Below, piece by piece: positions 23,481 to 39,071 of a DNA stretch of 64,000 nucleotides. The position numbers and the translations under genes were made by a program. Source of the stretch: Erodium maritimum (Eukaryota; Streptophyta; Magnoliopsida; Geraniales; Geraniaceae); assembly GCA_963921825.1 (NCBI GenBank), contig OY997593.1, positions 64,278,039 through 64,342,038 on the forward strand, read 5' to 3'. The notes under the pieces were generated by a model. It was given only the letters and a program-made list of their open reading frames with translations, made no database searches and was not told the DNA's origin. Within the stretch, counting starts at the first letter, position 1, and the number at the start of each line of letters is the position of its first letter.

Positions 23481-24560
23481 GGGAAAAATTGTTCCCACTT
23501 GAGCGGCGCCTTAGACTGTCAAGTCTTTAATGTAAGAAAAAAAACCTAAATTAGTTCCTAATGCTATCCCCCACCACCGTCGCCGTTAACGACCCTCTCA
23601 TTGCTCTCCGACCTAAAACCACCACCAACTCCTCCGTTGATAGCTCATGTTCCGCCACTATTGCCGACTTTGCTTCCCTCGCCACCTTTGCCACGAGTAT
23701 GTGGATTTAATAAGGTTCTAAGGGGAAGCCATCAAAGCCGACGCTTCCGCCTCCTTCGTCGCGTCTGCCTCCCTTGTTGTCACTAACCTCGTCTCCACCT
23801 CCTTCGTCGCATCCGCCCCCCTCGCCGTCACCATCGTCTCCTCCGCCTACTTCGACGCAACTAACAACACCGCCTTTCGATCATCCGAGCTCATCGGAGA
23901 CCCCATCCATGGTCCGATATCGTGAGTAGGGAGCACCTGATCACTCAAGGCTTCCGTGTAGGGCCGCCTCAACCCCATCTGTTGGATCAGGGTTCTAACA
24001 GGGTGACAGCCTCCCCATCGGCCTAAAAGAAGAGGAATCCGAATGCCCCCACCCTGTCAAGGAAACAGCATCTCCGAAACAATTAGAGGCGAGGTCTGCC
24101 AAGTAGCCTTGCTAGGGTCATTGTGTGACCTGTCAAGCAACGAGGTGTGTGTGGGACGCACATCTCGCTCTGCCAAGGTCGATGGAAATCCGACAACATG
24201 GTTCCCCCATTTCCAAGTGTTCTCCCTACATGCCTGTTACCATATCAAACGCCTATGATCTTTACCACTAGCTTTTTAAGGCCGAGATCAGGAAATGTTC
24301 ATCATCCATTACTATTGCACAACCACTAGTTTGGAGATCATCTTTCAATATTTATCTATGGTATAATCGAATATTTTGTAATAAGAATAACGTTCGATAC
24401 CTATAGATTTAGAACTTCGTCTTACCTTTTTCTTTCCATCATTTTCATATTATCTAATGTTTGATTTTTAGAATTAGTAAAAGTTATGCTAAAAAATATA
24501 AGTTAAATTTTTTTACGATTAATCCCGAAAACAACGGATCAACCTTCTATCATAGGATCC
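23481..24560. other. Unassigned stretch with Ser/Ala-rich coding-like block
   Basis: 23560-23940 is CT-rich with repeated CCTCCTTCGTCGC-type segments, giving an open plus frame without ATG rich in Ala, Ser and Val (ASASFVASASLVV at about 23740). The rest is mixed sequence turning AT-rich after 24300. It resembles LINE leader DNA in base content but no domain is visible. Confidence 0.35.
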
Positions 24561-24570
24561 AAAGTATTAG

Positions 24571-25200
24571 AGCATCAACATCGTGCGAACCCCGCTCCAG
24601 CACCGCGACTCGCGCAGATGTGGTTTGTGGTTCGCACCATGTACACTGTGGCGTGCATGGTTCACGAACACGCACCACACCAGCACGAGTCGTGGTGCGC
24701 GGTGCGCGGGTCGAGCGGTTCGCGCCTGGTCAATGGCCGCGTGACACCAATCCCCAACTACTTTTTTGTTATTAAATTTAATACAAGATAATACAATTAT
24801 TTGAAATCCGATTTTGTGTAAACGGTGTCTAAAATTTATAAATTTATAGTCATTAGGTCCGTATTGTTCTAAATAATTTATTTAATATCTTTGATCACAA
24901 AAACAAACATTGATTTACACTTCGAATCGAGACAGTACCAAAATTATTTTACACTTCGAATCGAGATAGTACCAAAATTGTTTTACACTTCGAATCGTGG
25001 ATGCATTATTTTTTATTAATTTTTTTTGAATAATTATAAGTTTAAGTTTAATTTTCATTTTAGCTAATTAATTAATTTTATCAATTTTTTCTAATTTAAT
25101 TTAAAATTTACTGTTTTAAATATAAATTAAATAAGTTCAACAAAAATATAATTAAATATCCAGTCAACATCTACTCGACGTTTATACGAAGGTTCGCATC
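24571..25200. mobile_element. Possible Tourist/Harbinger-type MITE
   Basis: It opens TTAGAGCATCAACATCGTGC plus GAACC, and TTAGAGCATC is a frequent start of Tourist-like MITEs. It closes near GGTTCGCATCACAGTCC, so TGCGAACC at the left is inverted at the right. The left subterminal region is GC-rich with CGCACCA-type repeats, the body AT-rich. The terminal repeat is short and imperfect and the edges are uncertain. Confidence 0.35.
24914..24998. repeat. 34-bp tandem repeat, 2.5 copies
   Basis: TTTACACTTCGAATCGAGAC plus AGTACCAAAATTAT starts at 24914, 24948 and 24982 (last copy partial), with only single-base differences. Confidence 0.9.
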
Positions 25201-25749
25201 ACAGTCCATTCTATTCAGGACATGATTACGAACTCCTGACCCCGAACCCTTATCCCATACATGCTCTTATATTGGAGGGTGGGTACAGGAATGACCTGGA
25301 CTGCCGGCTCGTGACTATCTGGATATGGTGGGAGCGAGTAAAATGTTTCATGGAGAGGCGTTGTAGGCGATCATACAGATACAAGACCCGGTCCAAACCT
25401 TTGTTTTACTATGTGACAACATTGGACCACTCGACATTTAAACTGTCAACGTGGCATAGGTAACGCGTTCTGTGACCCGATGGTTTTACTATAATATCCT
25501 TGACACTGTCCTGAAACCTACAAGAGAGAGGTGGGTGATTTGGGAAGACTGAAAAAATGATGCCAAGTCAGCTATTGACGAGAAGCGGTCTCGTCCTTGA
25601 CACGTCGGGTCAAGCTCTCGTATAAATAACCTTGGAAACGGTCTTCTCTCCATCTTTAGCCCCTTTTCTCTGTCTTCTTCTTCATGTTCCTCTGTTTCAT
25701 CGATTTTCCATTTTCTATGTGATTCGATAATTTCGATCAATTTACGAAA
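25201..25749 (+). promoter_or_regulatory. ROH1-like gene upstream region with TATA box
   Basis: TATAAATA at 25621-25628 lies about 120 bp before the ATG at 25750 and is followed by a CT-rich leader (CTTCTCTCCATC...TCTGTCTTCTTCTTC), a usual plant 5' UTR. GACACGTCGG at about 25600 carries an ACGT core. Nothing else is identified further upstream. Confidence 0.65.
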
Positions 25750-26904
25750 ATGCCTCTCACCGATTCTCCGTCGTTCCTGAACATAATCAGCATTCGGCGC
25801 AACCAGGTCGTGTCCATGGAGCAGGAACAAGATTCCGAGGACCTCGAGCTCTTCCAGAGACACGTGGCGGAGCGCTTCTGCGACCTCGCCGACAACTCCT
25901 CCGACCCCGTCCTCTCCATCGCGTGGCTGCGCAAGCTCCTCGACCTCTTCATCTGCTGCGAAGCCGAATTCAAAGCTCTGATCTTGCTCTCGCACGACCC
26001 CTCGATCGTCGTCAAGCCCCCTCTCGACCGCCTCGTCCCGGAATGGCTCGAACGCGCCGTCAAGGCCCTCGACGTCTGCAACGCCGTCATGCACGGCATC
26101 GAGTCCGTCCGCCACTGCCAGAAGCTCGCCGAGATCGCCGTCGCGGCCCTCCAGCAGCGACCCCTCGGCGACGGCCAGGTCAAGCGCGCCAAGAAGGCCC
26201 TGACGGCTCTGCTCTCGTCGCTGACGATTGACGACAAGGAGACCGTGCACAAGGCCCCGGAGCGGGCGTGGTCGTTCGGGAGGAGAGGCGGGGGCGCCTC
26301 CGCGGTCAAGGACCGGCATTACGCGTTCCGGTCCAGCACGTGGAGCGTGTCCAAGTCGTGGTCGGCGGCGAAGCAGATCCACGCAATGTCGAGCAACCTG
26401 GCGCCGGCGCGTTGGGGGGAAACAAGCGGCCTGGCTCAGCCGGTCTACATGATGAATACGGTGCTGGTGTTCGCGATGTGGGCTCTGGTGTCGGCGATTC
26501 CGTGCCAGGACCGGAACGGGCTGCCGACGAGCTGCCCGCTCTCGAGGCAATCGAGCTGGGCCCAGTCGATCATATCGATCCACGACAAGATTGGGGAGGA
26601 TTGGAAGAAGAAGGAGAAGAAAGGGTCGGCCGGGCTGATGGAGGAAATGCAGAAATTGGAGAAATTGGGGACGTCGTTGATGGAATTCGCAGAGTCGTTC
26701 CACTTCCCGGCCGAGCCGGAGCGGATGGAGGGAGTGGCGGCGCAGGTGGCGGAGCTGTCGGAGACTTGCAAGCTCATGGAGGAAGGGTTGCGACCTCTGC
26801 AGCAACAGATCAGGGAGGTGTTTCATCGAATCGTCAGGAGCAGGAACGAAGTTGTAGAGGCTATGGATCATCAAGCCTCCAAATTGTCAATTTCCACCGG
26901 CTGA
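25750..26904 (+). CDS. ROH1/BYPASS1-related protein (DUF793)
   Basis: Intronless 384-residue frame, ATG 25750 to TGA 26902-26904. It matches plant ROH1-type proteins in its start (MPLTDSPSF), an N-terminal SIRRNQVVSME segment, the LSIAWLRKLLDLFICCEAEF block (about residues 57-76), a hydrophobic segment VYMMNTVLVFAMWALVSAIP near residue 240 that could be membrane-associated, and a helical C-terminal half ending in RNEVVEAMDHQ. Arabidopsis ROH1 (At1g63930) was described as an interactor of the exocyst subunit EXO70C1, and the related BPS1 controls a root-derived signal; a role in exocytosis or membrane trafficking is inferred by homology. The gene is GC-rich, which produces a 461-aa antisense frame. 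Its neighbour on the same strand, 0.6 kb downstream, is MDAR, as in Arabidopsis. Confidence 0.9.
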   Translation: MPLTDSPSFLNIISIRRNQVVSMEQEQDSEDLELFQRHVAERFCDLADNSSDPVLSIAWLRKLLDLFICCEAEFKALILLSHDPSIVVKPPLDRLVPEWLERAVKALDVCNAVMHGIESVRHCQKLAEIAVAALQQRPLGDGQVKRAKKALTALLSSLTIDDKETVHKAPERAWSFGRRGGGASAVKDRHYAFRSSTWSVSKSWSAAKQIHAMSSNLAPARWGETSGLAQPVYMMNTVLVFAMWALVSAIPCQDRNGLPTSCPLSRQSSWAQSIISIHDKIGEDWKKKEKKGSAGLMEEMQKLEKLGTSLMEFAESFHFPAEPERMEGVAAQVAELSETCKLMEEGLRPLQQQIREVFHRIVRSRNEVVEAMDHQASKLSISTG

Positions 26905-27402
26905 GAGTGACATTTCCAACCCCAGATTTTGATTTTGTTCAAACCTCTTTTTAGCCAAACATGATCCAAGCCCTATATTTTTTTTTTGATCACCCGAGCT
27001 AGTTGGTGGTCAAAGCTAGTTCCGTCAACCTTGGAATGTTGCGTTGATGTTGTCTGTACAGTGTTGAATTGAATTTCTTACAAATGTGGAAAAACAAAGT
27101 CATGAATTTTTCTTCGTCATTTACGACGTGTCGTTTATTTTTATTAAAACCGACTTGTCGATAAACATCATCCACGAGACGACGACGATTGTATACAAAA
27201 CGACAGGCAAATTCATTCCCCCAAAATGGCAGGTCTTCCCGAACGGCGAGTGAGTCTGCACGAGGACCTTCGGTCTTTTTGTACAGAGAACATCCCTTGC
27301 GCTGTGCCAATCGCGAAGGCAAAAGCGTATACGTCACGCCCTTTGGACCTCTCGTAGAGCCAACCTCGTCTTCTCTAGACATTAATTTACTGTGTGCTCG
27401 AT
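26905..27402. other. ROH1 3' region and MDAR upstream region
   Basis: The first part must hold the ROH1 3' UTR. The rest is the spacer to the MDAR promoter. No other gene is seen. Confidence 0.5.
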
Positions 27403-27409
27403 TATAAAA
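27403..27409 (+). promoter_or_regulatory. Probable TATA box of MDAR gene
   Basis: TATAAAA about 135 bp before the ATG at 27542, followed by a CT-rich leader. Confidence 0.55.
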
Positions 27410-27541
27410 TTGTACAGAGCTTCCGATCTCAATGTCACAAGGTCCAATCTCTTCACTCTCTTCGTCCGAGCTTCTCCGAACCCTAACCCTCTGTTTTTGT
27501 TTCGCTTTCTCACCGTCTCTGCCCCCACAGTTCTGAAGCTA

Positions 27542-32288
<4,747 letters not shown>

Positions 32289-32450
32289 GTGGAGCCCGTG
32301 TGCCAAATTCAAGGCTCTGAAGTGGCAGCATCATGAGAATGCTCTTCGTTTGTGACCGCCATTGAGATGTCCATCAGAGGTGTAGTTGGAATAAGACGGT
32401 TATCAACTGGGATTTACAGCCACTTTCTTTTCCTTGGTATTTGTTTTTCG

Positions 32451-32456
32451 AATAAA
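32451..32456 (+). terminator. Candidate MDAR polyadenylation signal
   Basis: AATAAA lies 163 bp after the MDAR stop codon. Plant signals are loose, so this is only a candidate. Confidence 0.4.
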
Positions 32457-32459
32457 TAA

Positions 32460-32952
32460 TGAGAGGTCATAACACATTTTGATGCTTTTTGTTATCTGTA
32501 AAAGCTGAAAAGGAAATACCAAGGTGTTACTATCCTAGCCCAAGTGCAAGAAAACATGCTCAAAACTAATTTCCTCGAGATGAAGTAGATGATTGATTCA
32601 ATGATTAAGATTTAAATCTCGACAATATCATAAATTCTGTAGTCTCAATTGTTAGCATATGCTCTCATCAATCTCCACGTCCTAATCCTCGAGACTATAT
32701 TATTGGCCTTGCTTTAACTATTTGGCTGACATCATTTGCCATGAACTCATTTCATCATATATCAGTGCTCAACCTTCTGTTTTTTTATAAACCAAAGAGA
32801 CATTTATCTCCCATCTATGCCTTGTTCAACAAGCAATCCTCATACGAAACAATACTATCTCTTCATCATATCCACCTCCTCGGGGAAATTTCTAGATCAT
32901 ATCCCACTTGTCAAGCCCTGGTTCAGTCTTCGGATCCATTTGGTATATAGCT
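32460..32952. other. MDAR-HIPP intergenic region
   Basis: AT-rich, about 0.5 kb. It must include the HIPP promoter and leader. No clear TATA box can be singled out. Confidence 0.4.
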
Positions 32953-33569
32953 ATGAAGGTGAGCTAACATCTCAGTAATTCCCCGGTAAAATCGTCACTC
33001 TTGCTCCGTTTTTTTCCATCTCTCTTCTTCATATAATTGTGGTTAGGAATCTTGGATGTTGCAAAGCATTTTCTTTTCTTCATGGGTTATGCTCAGTTTT
33101 TCTAAGATAATTTATTGCAGAAAATAGTACTAAAGGTGGATTTGCACGATGAAAAGGACCAGAGAAAGGCCATGAAGGCAGTGGCCACTACCTTAGGTAT
33201 CCATTCCATCCCAAAGAAGCATTCTTTAGAGTTCCCGAACCTTCCTTGATCGAACTTTGTGGTTCAGGGGTTGATTCAATAGCCATGGACATGAAAGACA
33301 ACAAAATAACGGTCACCGGAGACGCCGACCCGGTGGAGATTGCGATCAAGTTGCGAAAGCTGTATCACACTGATATAGTGACAGTGGGTCCGGTGGAAGA
33401 GCCGGAGAAGAAGAAAGAAGAGTCCAAGAAAGAAGAAGCGAAGAAAGAAGAAGAGAAGAAGGAAGGGGCGAGCGAGCAGATTGGGTACTACGATCCAAAC
33501 TGGACCCCTCATCACCACGTTAACGTTCTGACCATGGAAGAGTACCCAAACCCTTGCGCCATTTGCTGA
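32953..33569 (+). CDS. Heavy metal-associated isoprenylated plant protein (HIPP), metal motif lost
   Basis: Three exons, 32953-32958 (ATGAAG only), 33121-33196 and 33268-33569, give 127 residues with consistent phases and GT-AG introns. The HMA fold is clear: [20 protein letters not shown], then [20 protein letters not shown] and [11 protein letters not shown]. The metal-binding MxCxxC loop is replaced by DLHDEKD, so copper or zinc binding by this site is unlikely. A Lys/Glu-rich linker (about residues 72-95) follows, then a [14 protein letters not shown] tail and the C-terminal CAIC, a CaaX box for farnesylation or geranylgeranylation, which should anchor it to membranes. The six-base coding part of exon 1 is usual for this subfamily. 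HIPPs act in metal handling and stress or pathogen responses; the role here is unknown. It lies downstream of MDAR, as At1g63950 does in Arabidopsis (from memory). Confidence 0.9.
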
Positions 33570-34304
33570 ACCCACATGGACCCATTTTCGTCTCAAAGTT
33601 GTGGTCTTGGTAGTTTTGTTTTCTTCTGGCTGCGCTTGGACTTGGAGGATGTGAATGTCTTGTATAGCAAGTATCCATTTATACTAGGCCAGAATGTCTT
33701 ATAAGTGACCGTTTTTGTCGTCACTGAAAAAGAAATGTGCTGATATATATACACTTTGGTTCTGAAAAGAATCGGACAAAACTGCAAACCAAACAAGACA
33801 TTAAGTTTTAAATCTCCACAAGTCAGACTGGGCTGCTTATTATTTAAAAGCTTTGAGATACGAAAATCTTGAGCTCTCACATTATTCAATTCTTGCGGGC
33901 TAGGCAAAAATCCCCCCGTAATCAAGAAATCGATCGAAATCGGTTGTCCCCGGCATCGGGAAACCCGGAGCCGATCTAAAATACGATGAACCACCATTCT
34001 CAACGGTGATAACCGGTTCTCTTGCTAAAGAACCGGTGGTGAACCGATCGGCCTGTTACTATGCAAATATTGGGTTGGCCCAATATGTAACCGAGGCCCT
34101 CATATGGTCTGGCCTGTTTCAGACGCTGATAAGGCCTATCAATTCAAGGCCGTGTCGCTGCTCGCTTACACCTCAACCGTCCAATGGAGAAGGGCCGTTT
34201 GTAGTCGTTCATGTGGTAAGTCAGATCGCATTCAATGCATCTGACCTACCACTCACCTCACAACTTCAGACCCTCGCGAAACCCTAGCCATAACCGGTCC
34301 TTTT
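33570..34304. other. HIPP 3' region and unassigned stretch
   Basis: The first about 200 bases are probably HIPP 3' UTR. From about 33990 there are CCGGTT/AACCGG inverted motifs, and an AACCCTAGCC leader-like string ends at the LTR unit B insertion. The sequence just before 34305 joins that after 37076 when unit B is removed. Confidence 0.45.
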
Positions 34305-34309
34305 TCCTC
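34305..34309. repeat. 5-bp target duplication TCCTC (left), LTR unit B
   Basis: TCCTC here and at 37072-37076. Confidence 0.85.
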
Positions 34310-35169
34310 TATAAGAACCGCCCCGATCGACCCCGGTGAATCGGTGATTTTTTGGCGAAGTTTGACTTTCGGCAGGAAAAGTCAACCGATGACTCCGGGA
34401 GTCGTTCGGGACCTTTCCGGGGCCCAAAAAGCTTAGCCGTCGTCACGGTTAGCTTAGTCGGGCCATTTCCTTTCAATTGATTGTAATTGTGGAAAAAGTC
34501 AATTTCGGTCAAACGGGGTCAAAACGAGACTTTTTCGGGTGATTTCAAATTGGGCTGAGATTATTTTAATTAGATATGACTTCACTTGGACACTTGGCAC
34601 TATTTAATTAAAAGGGGGAAGAGGTGAGAAAAGACCCATGTGACCTTGCTTTTTCCCAAAAAATGAAACAAGACAAAATGGGATTTATGGTTTTTCCACT
34701 TTAGGTTAAAGGGCACATGGACACAAAATTTCTGCTCATTCTCACCATTGTGGCCGAACACCCTTAGAGAGAGAGAAAAGGTTTGAACTCCATTGTTGCT
34801 CAAGGAAGAAGAAGAAAGCTCATCCAAGCTCCATTTCTCCATCGAAATTCCATTTTTCTTCCATATTCCTTCTCCTCTCTTCATTCCCTACGGTAGAAAC
34901 TCTTTTATTTTCGTTTTCGAGCAACTAAAATCCGTGGGTCTTGGAAGAATCAACTTGTTTTGGAGTAGGTATGGTTGGAAACAAGAAAACAAGGTTATAT
35001 TTGTAAGGAGATGTAAAGAAAACGTTGGATTTGAATATTGGAGTTGAAACCCTAACTTGGAGATTTGGGGAAAATGTAAAATTGGGACTATTATTAAGGG
35101 GCTTTTGATGAAACTTGTTGGATTAAGGACCTAAAACACAATTGGACAAATTTGGAGAAAAAGGAAAAA

Positions 35170-35330
35170 ATTTCCGGCGACCGGAGGCTCGCCGGAGCGC
35201 CGGTCGACCGCCGGAGGACCGGCCACGGGTGACGGAATTTGGGAACACGGGTTGGGAACCTCGGGAACCGTGCCCCGGGCCATGCATCGAGAACCGTGCA
35301 CTTGGGCTCGGGTGTTCGAAGCCCGGTTGT
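35170..35330. repeat. GC-rich variable block in LTR unit B
   Basis: GGCGACCGGAGGCTCGCCGG-type short direct and inverted repeats. It sits where units A and C carry different GC-rich arrays. Confidence 0.6.
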
Positions 35331-36389
35331 TCGTGATTTTCGTGCTTAAAACCGTTTAAAATTGAAAAAGGACGAATTGTTGGTTTATTTTCGGTTTTCG
35401 TCACTTTAAATCAATGTTGGACTCGTTATTAATTTATCGTGTTCCATGTTAATTTAGAGTCCGGCTTCGTCCACGGAAGAGGTGATTAGCCAAGGTCGTC
35501 AGCACAAGTTCGGAAAGCTTTCGAGGTAGGGAAGAGTAATAAACTCCATCTTTTAATTTAAAGAACGCTAATAGTGTGCATATAGGATAATAATAACCGG
35601 AAAGGTCCTAGTACGCATATAGGATGTGATTCACTAGAATAGCTGGTTTCAATTACAATAATAACCGGACGAGTCTTAGTTTGCATGTAGGATGTGATTC
35701 ACTAGATTAATCGCTTTCAATTATGGGAAATTGCCGTGCTGGTAGAATGGCCATGTCGAGCCTTAGGATTGATTGTGGTTGTGTTGAATTGTGATCTTTA
35801 GTCTTCAAACGTCGATGCATGTTACATCCTTAGGTTAAGATAAGGGTCTTATTAAACTTTATGAATTATGATGAACATGTTTGTTTGAATGATTACTTGA
35901 CGAACATGTTTGGTTGAATGATTACTTGGTTACATGATTGGTTGAATGATTACTTGATGATATGATTGGTTAAGTGATTGTGTGGAATGGTTATATGATG
36001 GTGCCTTGTGTTATGATCGGGTGGGTGATAGACCGATGAGACGTGGTTGGTAAGTCATGCCGGTAAGCTTGGTTTGACAATGTGAGTTGTTGTATTGTTC
36101 GATACGCTATTGTGTGGTTTTGTTTGTGTACCCCGAGGTATATTTCCGGGAAGATACCTAGGCCGAGGTGCGTTTTCGGTTCGGTATATGATTGTGTACC
36201 CCGAGGAAATAACTTCTGGAAGACATCTAGGCCGATGTGCGTTTCCGGTATGATGTACGTTGTTTACCCCGATGTGCGTTTCCGGGAAGACGTCTAGGCC
36301 GATGTGCGTTTCCGGTATGACGTGTGGTTGTTTACCCCGAGGGGATAGCCGGGAAGATATTTAGGCCGATGTGTGTTTCCGGTATGTTA

Positions 36390-36505
36390 TATTACTTGCT
36401 TCACCCCGATGATATGTGTTTCTTTGGGGATATTTCTGGGAGCCCCGATGATATGTGTTCCGTTGGGGACATTTCCGGGAGCCCCGATGATATGTGTACC
36501 CTCTG
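36390..36505. repeat. Tandem CCCCGATGATATGTGTTCC-type repeat in LTR unit B
   Basis: Three copies of GCCCCGATGATATGTGT(T/A)C spaced about 44 bp apart, within a broader CCCCGA...CCGGGAAGA zone starting at 36130. Confidence 0.75.
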
Positions 36506-36768
36506 GACTGAGGGGCATTCCGGGTGATGTGTTGGCTTGTGTGTGGATCGGAGTCTTGTGGTTTGATTATTTAGATTTCGGTACTCGTGTGTTTCTTTAG
36601 TTGATTTTATTGGTGAATAAGCTGTCTCCCCGTTGATCTCCTTTGAGAACTGTTTTATCAAGTGTTGCAATTCTTATTGATCTTCAATTATGGTGTCTTT
36701 TGGATAATCGTATTAATCGGCTTTTGTTGTCAAAGCGGGGTTCTTGTTACTTTACTACTTTTTTCTAC

Positions 36769-36809
36769 TGAGCGTAAGCTCACCCCCTTTGTGTTTACTG
36801 TTTTTACAG
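36769..36809 (+). other. Conserved hairpin plus acceptor-like site in LTR unit B
   Basis: TGAGC-GTAA-GCTCA, then CCCCCTTTGTGTTTACTGTT plus TTTACAG and GTTTCGTTGATGAGTAG. The stem is perfect (5 bp) with a GNRA-like loop. Confidence 0.75.
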
Positions 36810-37071
36810 GTTTCGTTGATGAGTAGATCTAGAGGTTATCTCAAGGCTCGGGAGCTTGAGGGTCCGGGTGTTTATTGTATTAGAGACGTACCTTCTCTGT
36901 TTGTATTAAACTTGTCGCACTTTGTTATATTTTGAGCTTTTGACTCATCGTATTGACTTGGATTATGATTTTCTCGGAGATTTACTTTATCAAAGTTTAT
37001 TGAATTATTATTATTTATCGTTGTTTAACTCACGTCTCGAGTCCGGTCAAAACCGGATTTGGGGCGTGACA

Positions 37072-37076
37072 TCCTC
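37072..37076. repeat. 5-bp target duplication TCCTC (right), LTR unit B
   Basis: Matches 34305-34309. Confidence 0.85.
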
Positions 37077-38498
37077 CTTCTCTCTCGCAACAGTCTTCAT
37101 CTTCTTCTCGTTGTCCCAAAATCGCCTCCATCTTTCACTTACATCAGCACTTTCTCTCGAGGATACTAGGCCCTAACGGCTCCCTAGTCCTCTCGTTTGT
37201 TTCCGTCCATATATTTGAGTCGCCATGACTATTTGGTTCTGTCAAACTCCACAATATCGTCTTGGGACTTGTCTCGAGCATTTAATACGGCAAAGGAGTT
37301 GGAGGAATCGAGAAGAGCATAAAAGGAATGAAACTCGAAGTGAATGGAAGAAGAAACACAAGATTTGTAATGTATGACCGTTTTGACCTATCATCTCCTC
37401 ATCTCTATCATTGATTAATAAGTTCAACAGATCTAGATCTAACATAAATATGATGTATTCATGTAGTGTATGCTTCTCAATGGCGGCTTCCCTCTGCTTG
37501 TGTTGTGCCTCTTCGTGGTCGCCAGAGCTCCCACCTTTTCTTCCACACTGTTCCGACAAGACTCCGACACCGGCCTCTGCCTATCTCTGTACCGTCGTCG
37601 GAAAGCCGAGCGTCGACCCCAGAACCCGCTCTGCTATATCTACCATCTCTCCACCAAGTTCTAGCAAAGCTCCAACGTTGGAGCCGGCCAACTTCTTCAC
37701 TAGTCCCTTCCGTGGCCTCGTCGGGACGGTTGTGCTCGTCCGCCCGTCGTGGTCCAGCCCCTCCTCCGGCGAAGCCCACATCCCCACGTCCTATTACAGC
37801 TTTCCCTACCCCTCATAGTCAGATCCACCATACGCGGCGGCCAGATCCCCCGGCCACCGCCCGCCCTTTTTGCCTTCATCTCACATCGACGATCATGGCC
37901 GACCGAAAGCCCCTCCTCCCTTCGGATTTATCCCTCGTCGATGACGATTAGACTTCCTCCGATCGAGCCTCTCTGACATGCTCGTCTTCTGACCATACAG
38001 TCAGATCTGGACCCAACTCCTGCCGAAACACCGCAGTCCGAGCCGCTCAGTTGTGCTCCTGCTTATCGTGTTTACCCGGTCAGACCCTTGCACCAACTCC
38101 AAGCGGATCAAATCTGCACTCGTCAACATCACCCACCTCGCTCCGATCCTACCCCTAAACATCGGAGGCCGGTCGCGAATATTTCTTGCTCGTCATTGTT
38201 GTTTATCTTGTTATTTACTTTGTTTGTATTTTATCTTGTTTTTGTTTGTTCTCTCTATCGGAATCTCGGATCTCTGGTAGGTGTGGTTGTCACCTATAAT
38301 GGCGTGTCCGGTCAGGACTATTTGTCGGTGGATCTTTCTGAAAAGCCGATAAGGAAGACCGACCTGATGGTAGTTTTTTATCGAGGCGTTGTATCGCCCA
38401 TCTCGAGAGCTATTCATCTTGTTGATCGTCCCTTGAGTTTTCAAGCACAATCAGTAGATACAAAGTTTGTGTAATTTGATTTATGTTACTCGATGTGT

Positions 38499-38518
38499 AA
38501 GATTTATTAATAAATCTT
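38499..38518. repeat. Perfect 20-bp palindrome in LINE-like tail
   Basis: AAGATTTATTAATAAATCTT is its own reverse complement. A shorter form, TTATTAATAAAT, occurs in the LINE-like tail near 47750. Confidence 0.7.
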
Positions 38519-38539
38519 TTAGTTAAATATTTTTTTTTG

Positions 38540-39071
38540 CCAAAGATTTAATGAGGTACTTGGCCCATGATCAGCGGCAAGACACAAATGATTGTTGTAG
38601 GAGATGTTGGTATATTCTGATACCATGAATTCCGATTGAGGAGTACTAGATACAAAGTGAATAAGGGTCAAAGAAACTTTTGTAACATATCTAAGTTCTT
38701 ACTAAAATAAGATACAATAAAATACAAAATGTATAAGTTCAGATTAATCACTCAAAATGTAAACATTACAAGCTGATAAAGTACAATTGCATGAGCATAG
38801 CTCAGAAACCCATAGCTCCTCTCACAAAAAAATGAGAAAAGAAAAAAAGAAGTAAGTCCTCTTGTCCATGGATAAACCCACATGACTCTCCCTAATCCCA
38901 GAAGTATGCATCTTCTAAATTCGGGCCATTATTACAGAAGGAACACATTTCATTCCCTCTCGGTTACTTATATAATAAAACAATAAAACACTAACACATC
39001 AATCTACCACTAGCAATAGCAATACGATCATTGCCCGTTATTCTATATGATCAGTACGTATGTATACACAC
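38540..39071. other. ACS 3' region and spacer
   Basis: Mostly AT-rich. The part nearest 39072 should be the ACS 3' UTR (minus strand). No separate gene is recognised. Confidence 0.5.

Larger units (their letters stand above)
34310..37071 (+). mobile_element. LTR unit B (solo LTR, 2762 bp)
   Basis: It starts TATAAGAACCGCCCCGATCG (first dinucleotide TG mutated to TA) and ends AACCGGATTTGGGGCGTGACA-like at 37071, flanked by TCCTC. It is closely similar to unit A: AGTTTGACTTTCGGCAGGAA near the start, GGTAGGGAAGAGTAATAAAC at about 35530, a repeat zone at 36130-36510 and the hairpin module at 36769. No coding region. The GC-rich block at about 35170-35330 differs from that of unit A. Confidence 0.85.
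34270..38535 (+). mobile_element. Probable LINE-derived, internally deleted element, split by LTR unit B
   Basis: The left part (to 34309) ends in a leader-like CCCTAGCC region. The right part (37072-38535) has CT-rich leader sequence, Pro/Arg/Ser-rich open frames (37466-37951) and a tail TAAGATTTATTAATAAATCT plus T-rich end that resembles the LINE tails at 18905 and 47750. No endonuclease or reverse transcriptase is present. The left edge and the class are uncertain. Confidence 0.4.

Noticed and set aside
25489..26874. 461-codon minus-strand open frame
   Set aside because: It is the antisense shadow of the GC-rich ROH1 coding sequence. Its His/Arg/Leu-rich text matches no family and the sense strand is clearly the gene.
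33246..33569. HIPP as a single-exon 107-residue protein starting at 33246
   Set aside because: The sequence before 33268 is intron (ends GGTTCAG). Two upstream exons complete the HMA domain with correct phases.
37466..37951. 161-codon frame as a host gene
   Set aside because: Pro/Arg/Ser-rich CT-skewed text with three overlapping open frames in LINE-leader-like DNA; no domain or orthologue is recognised.
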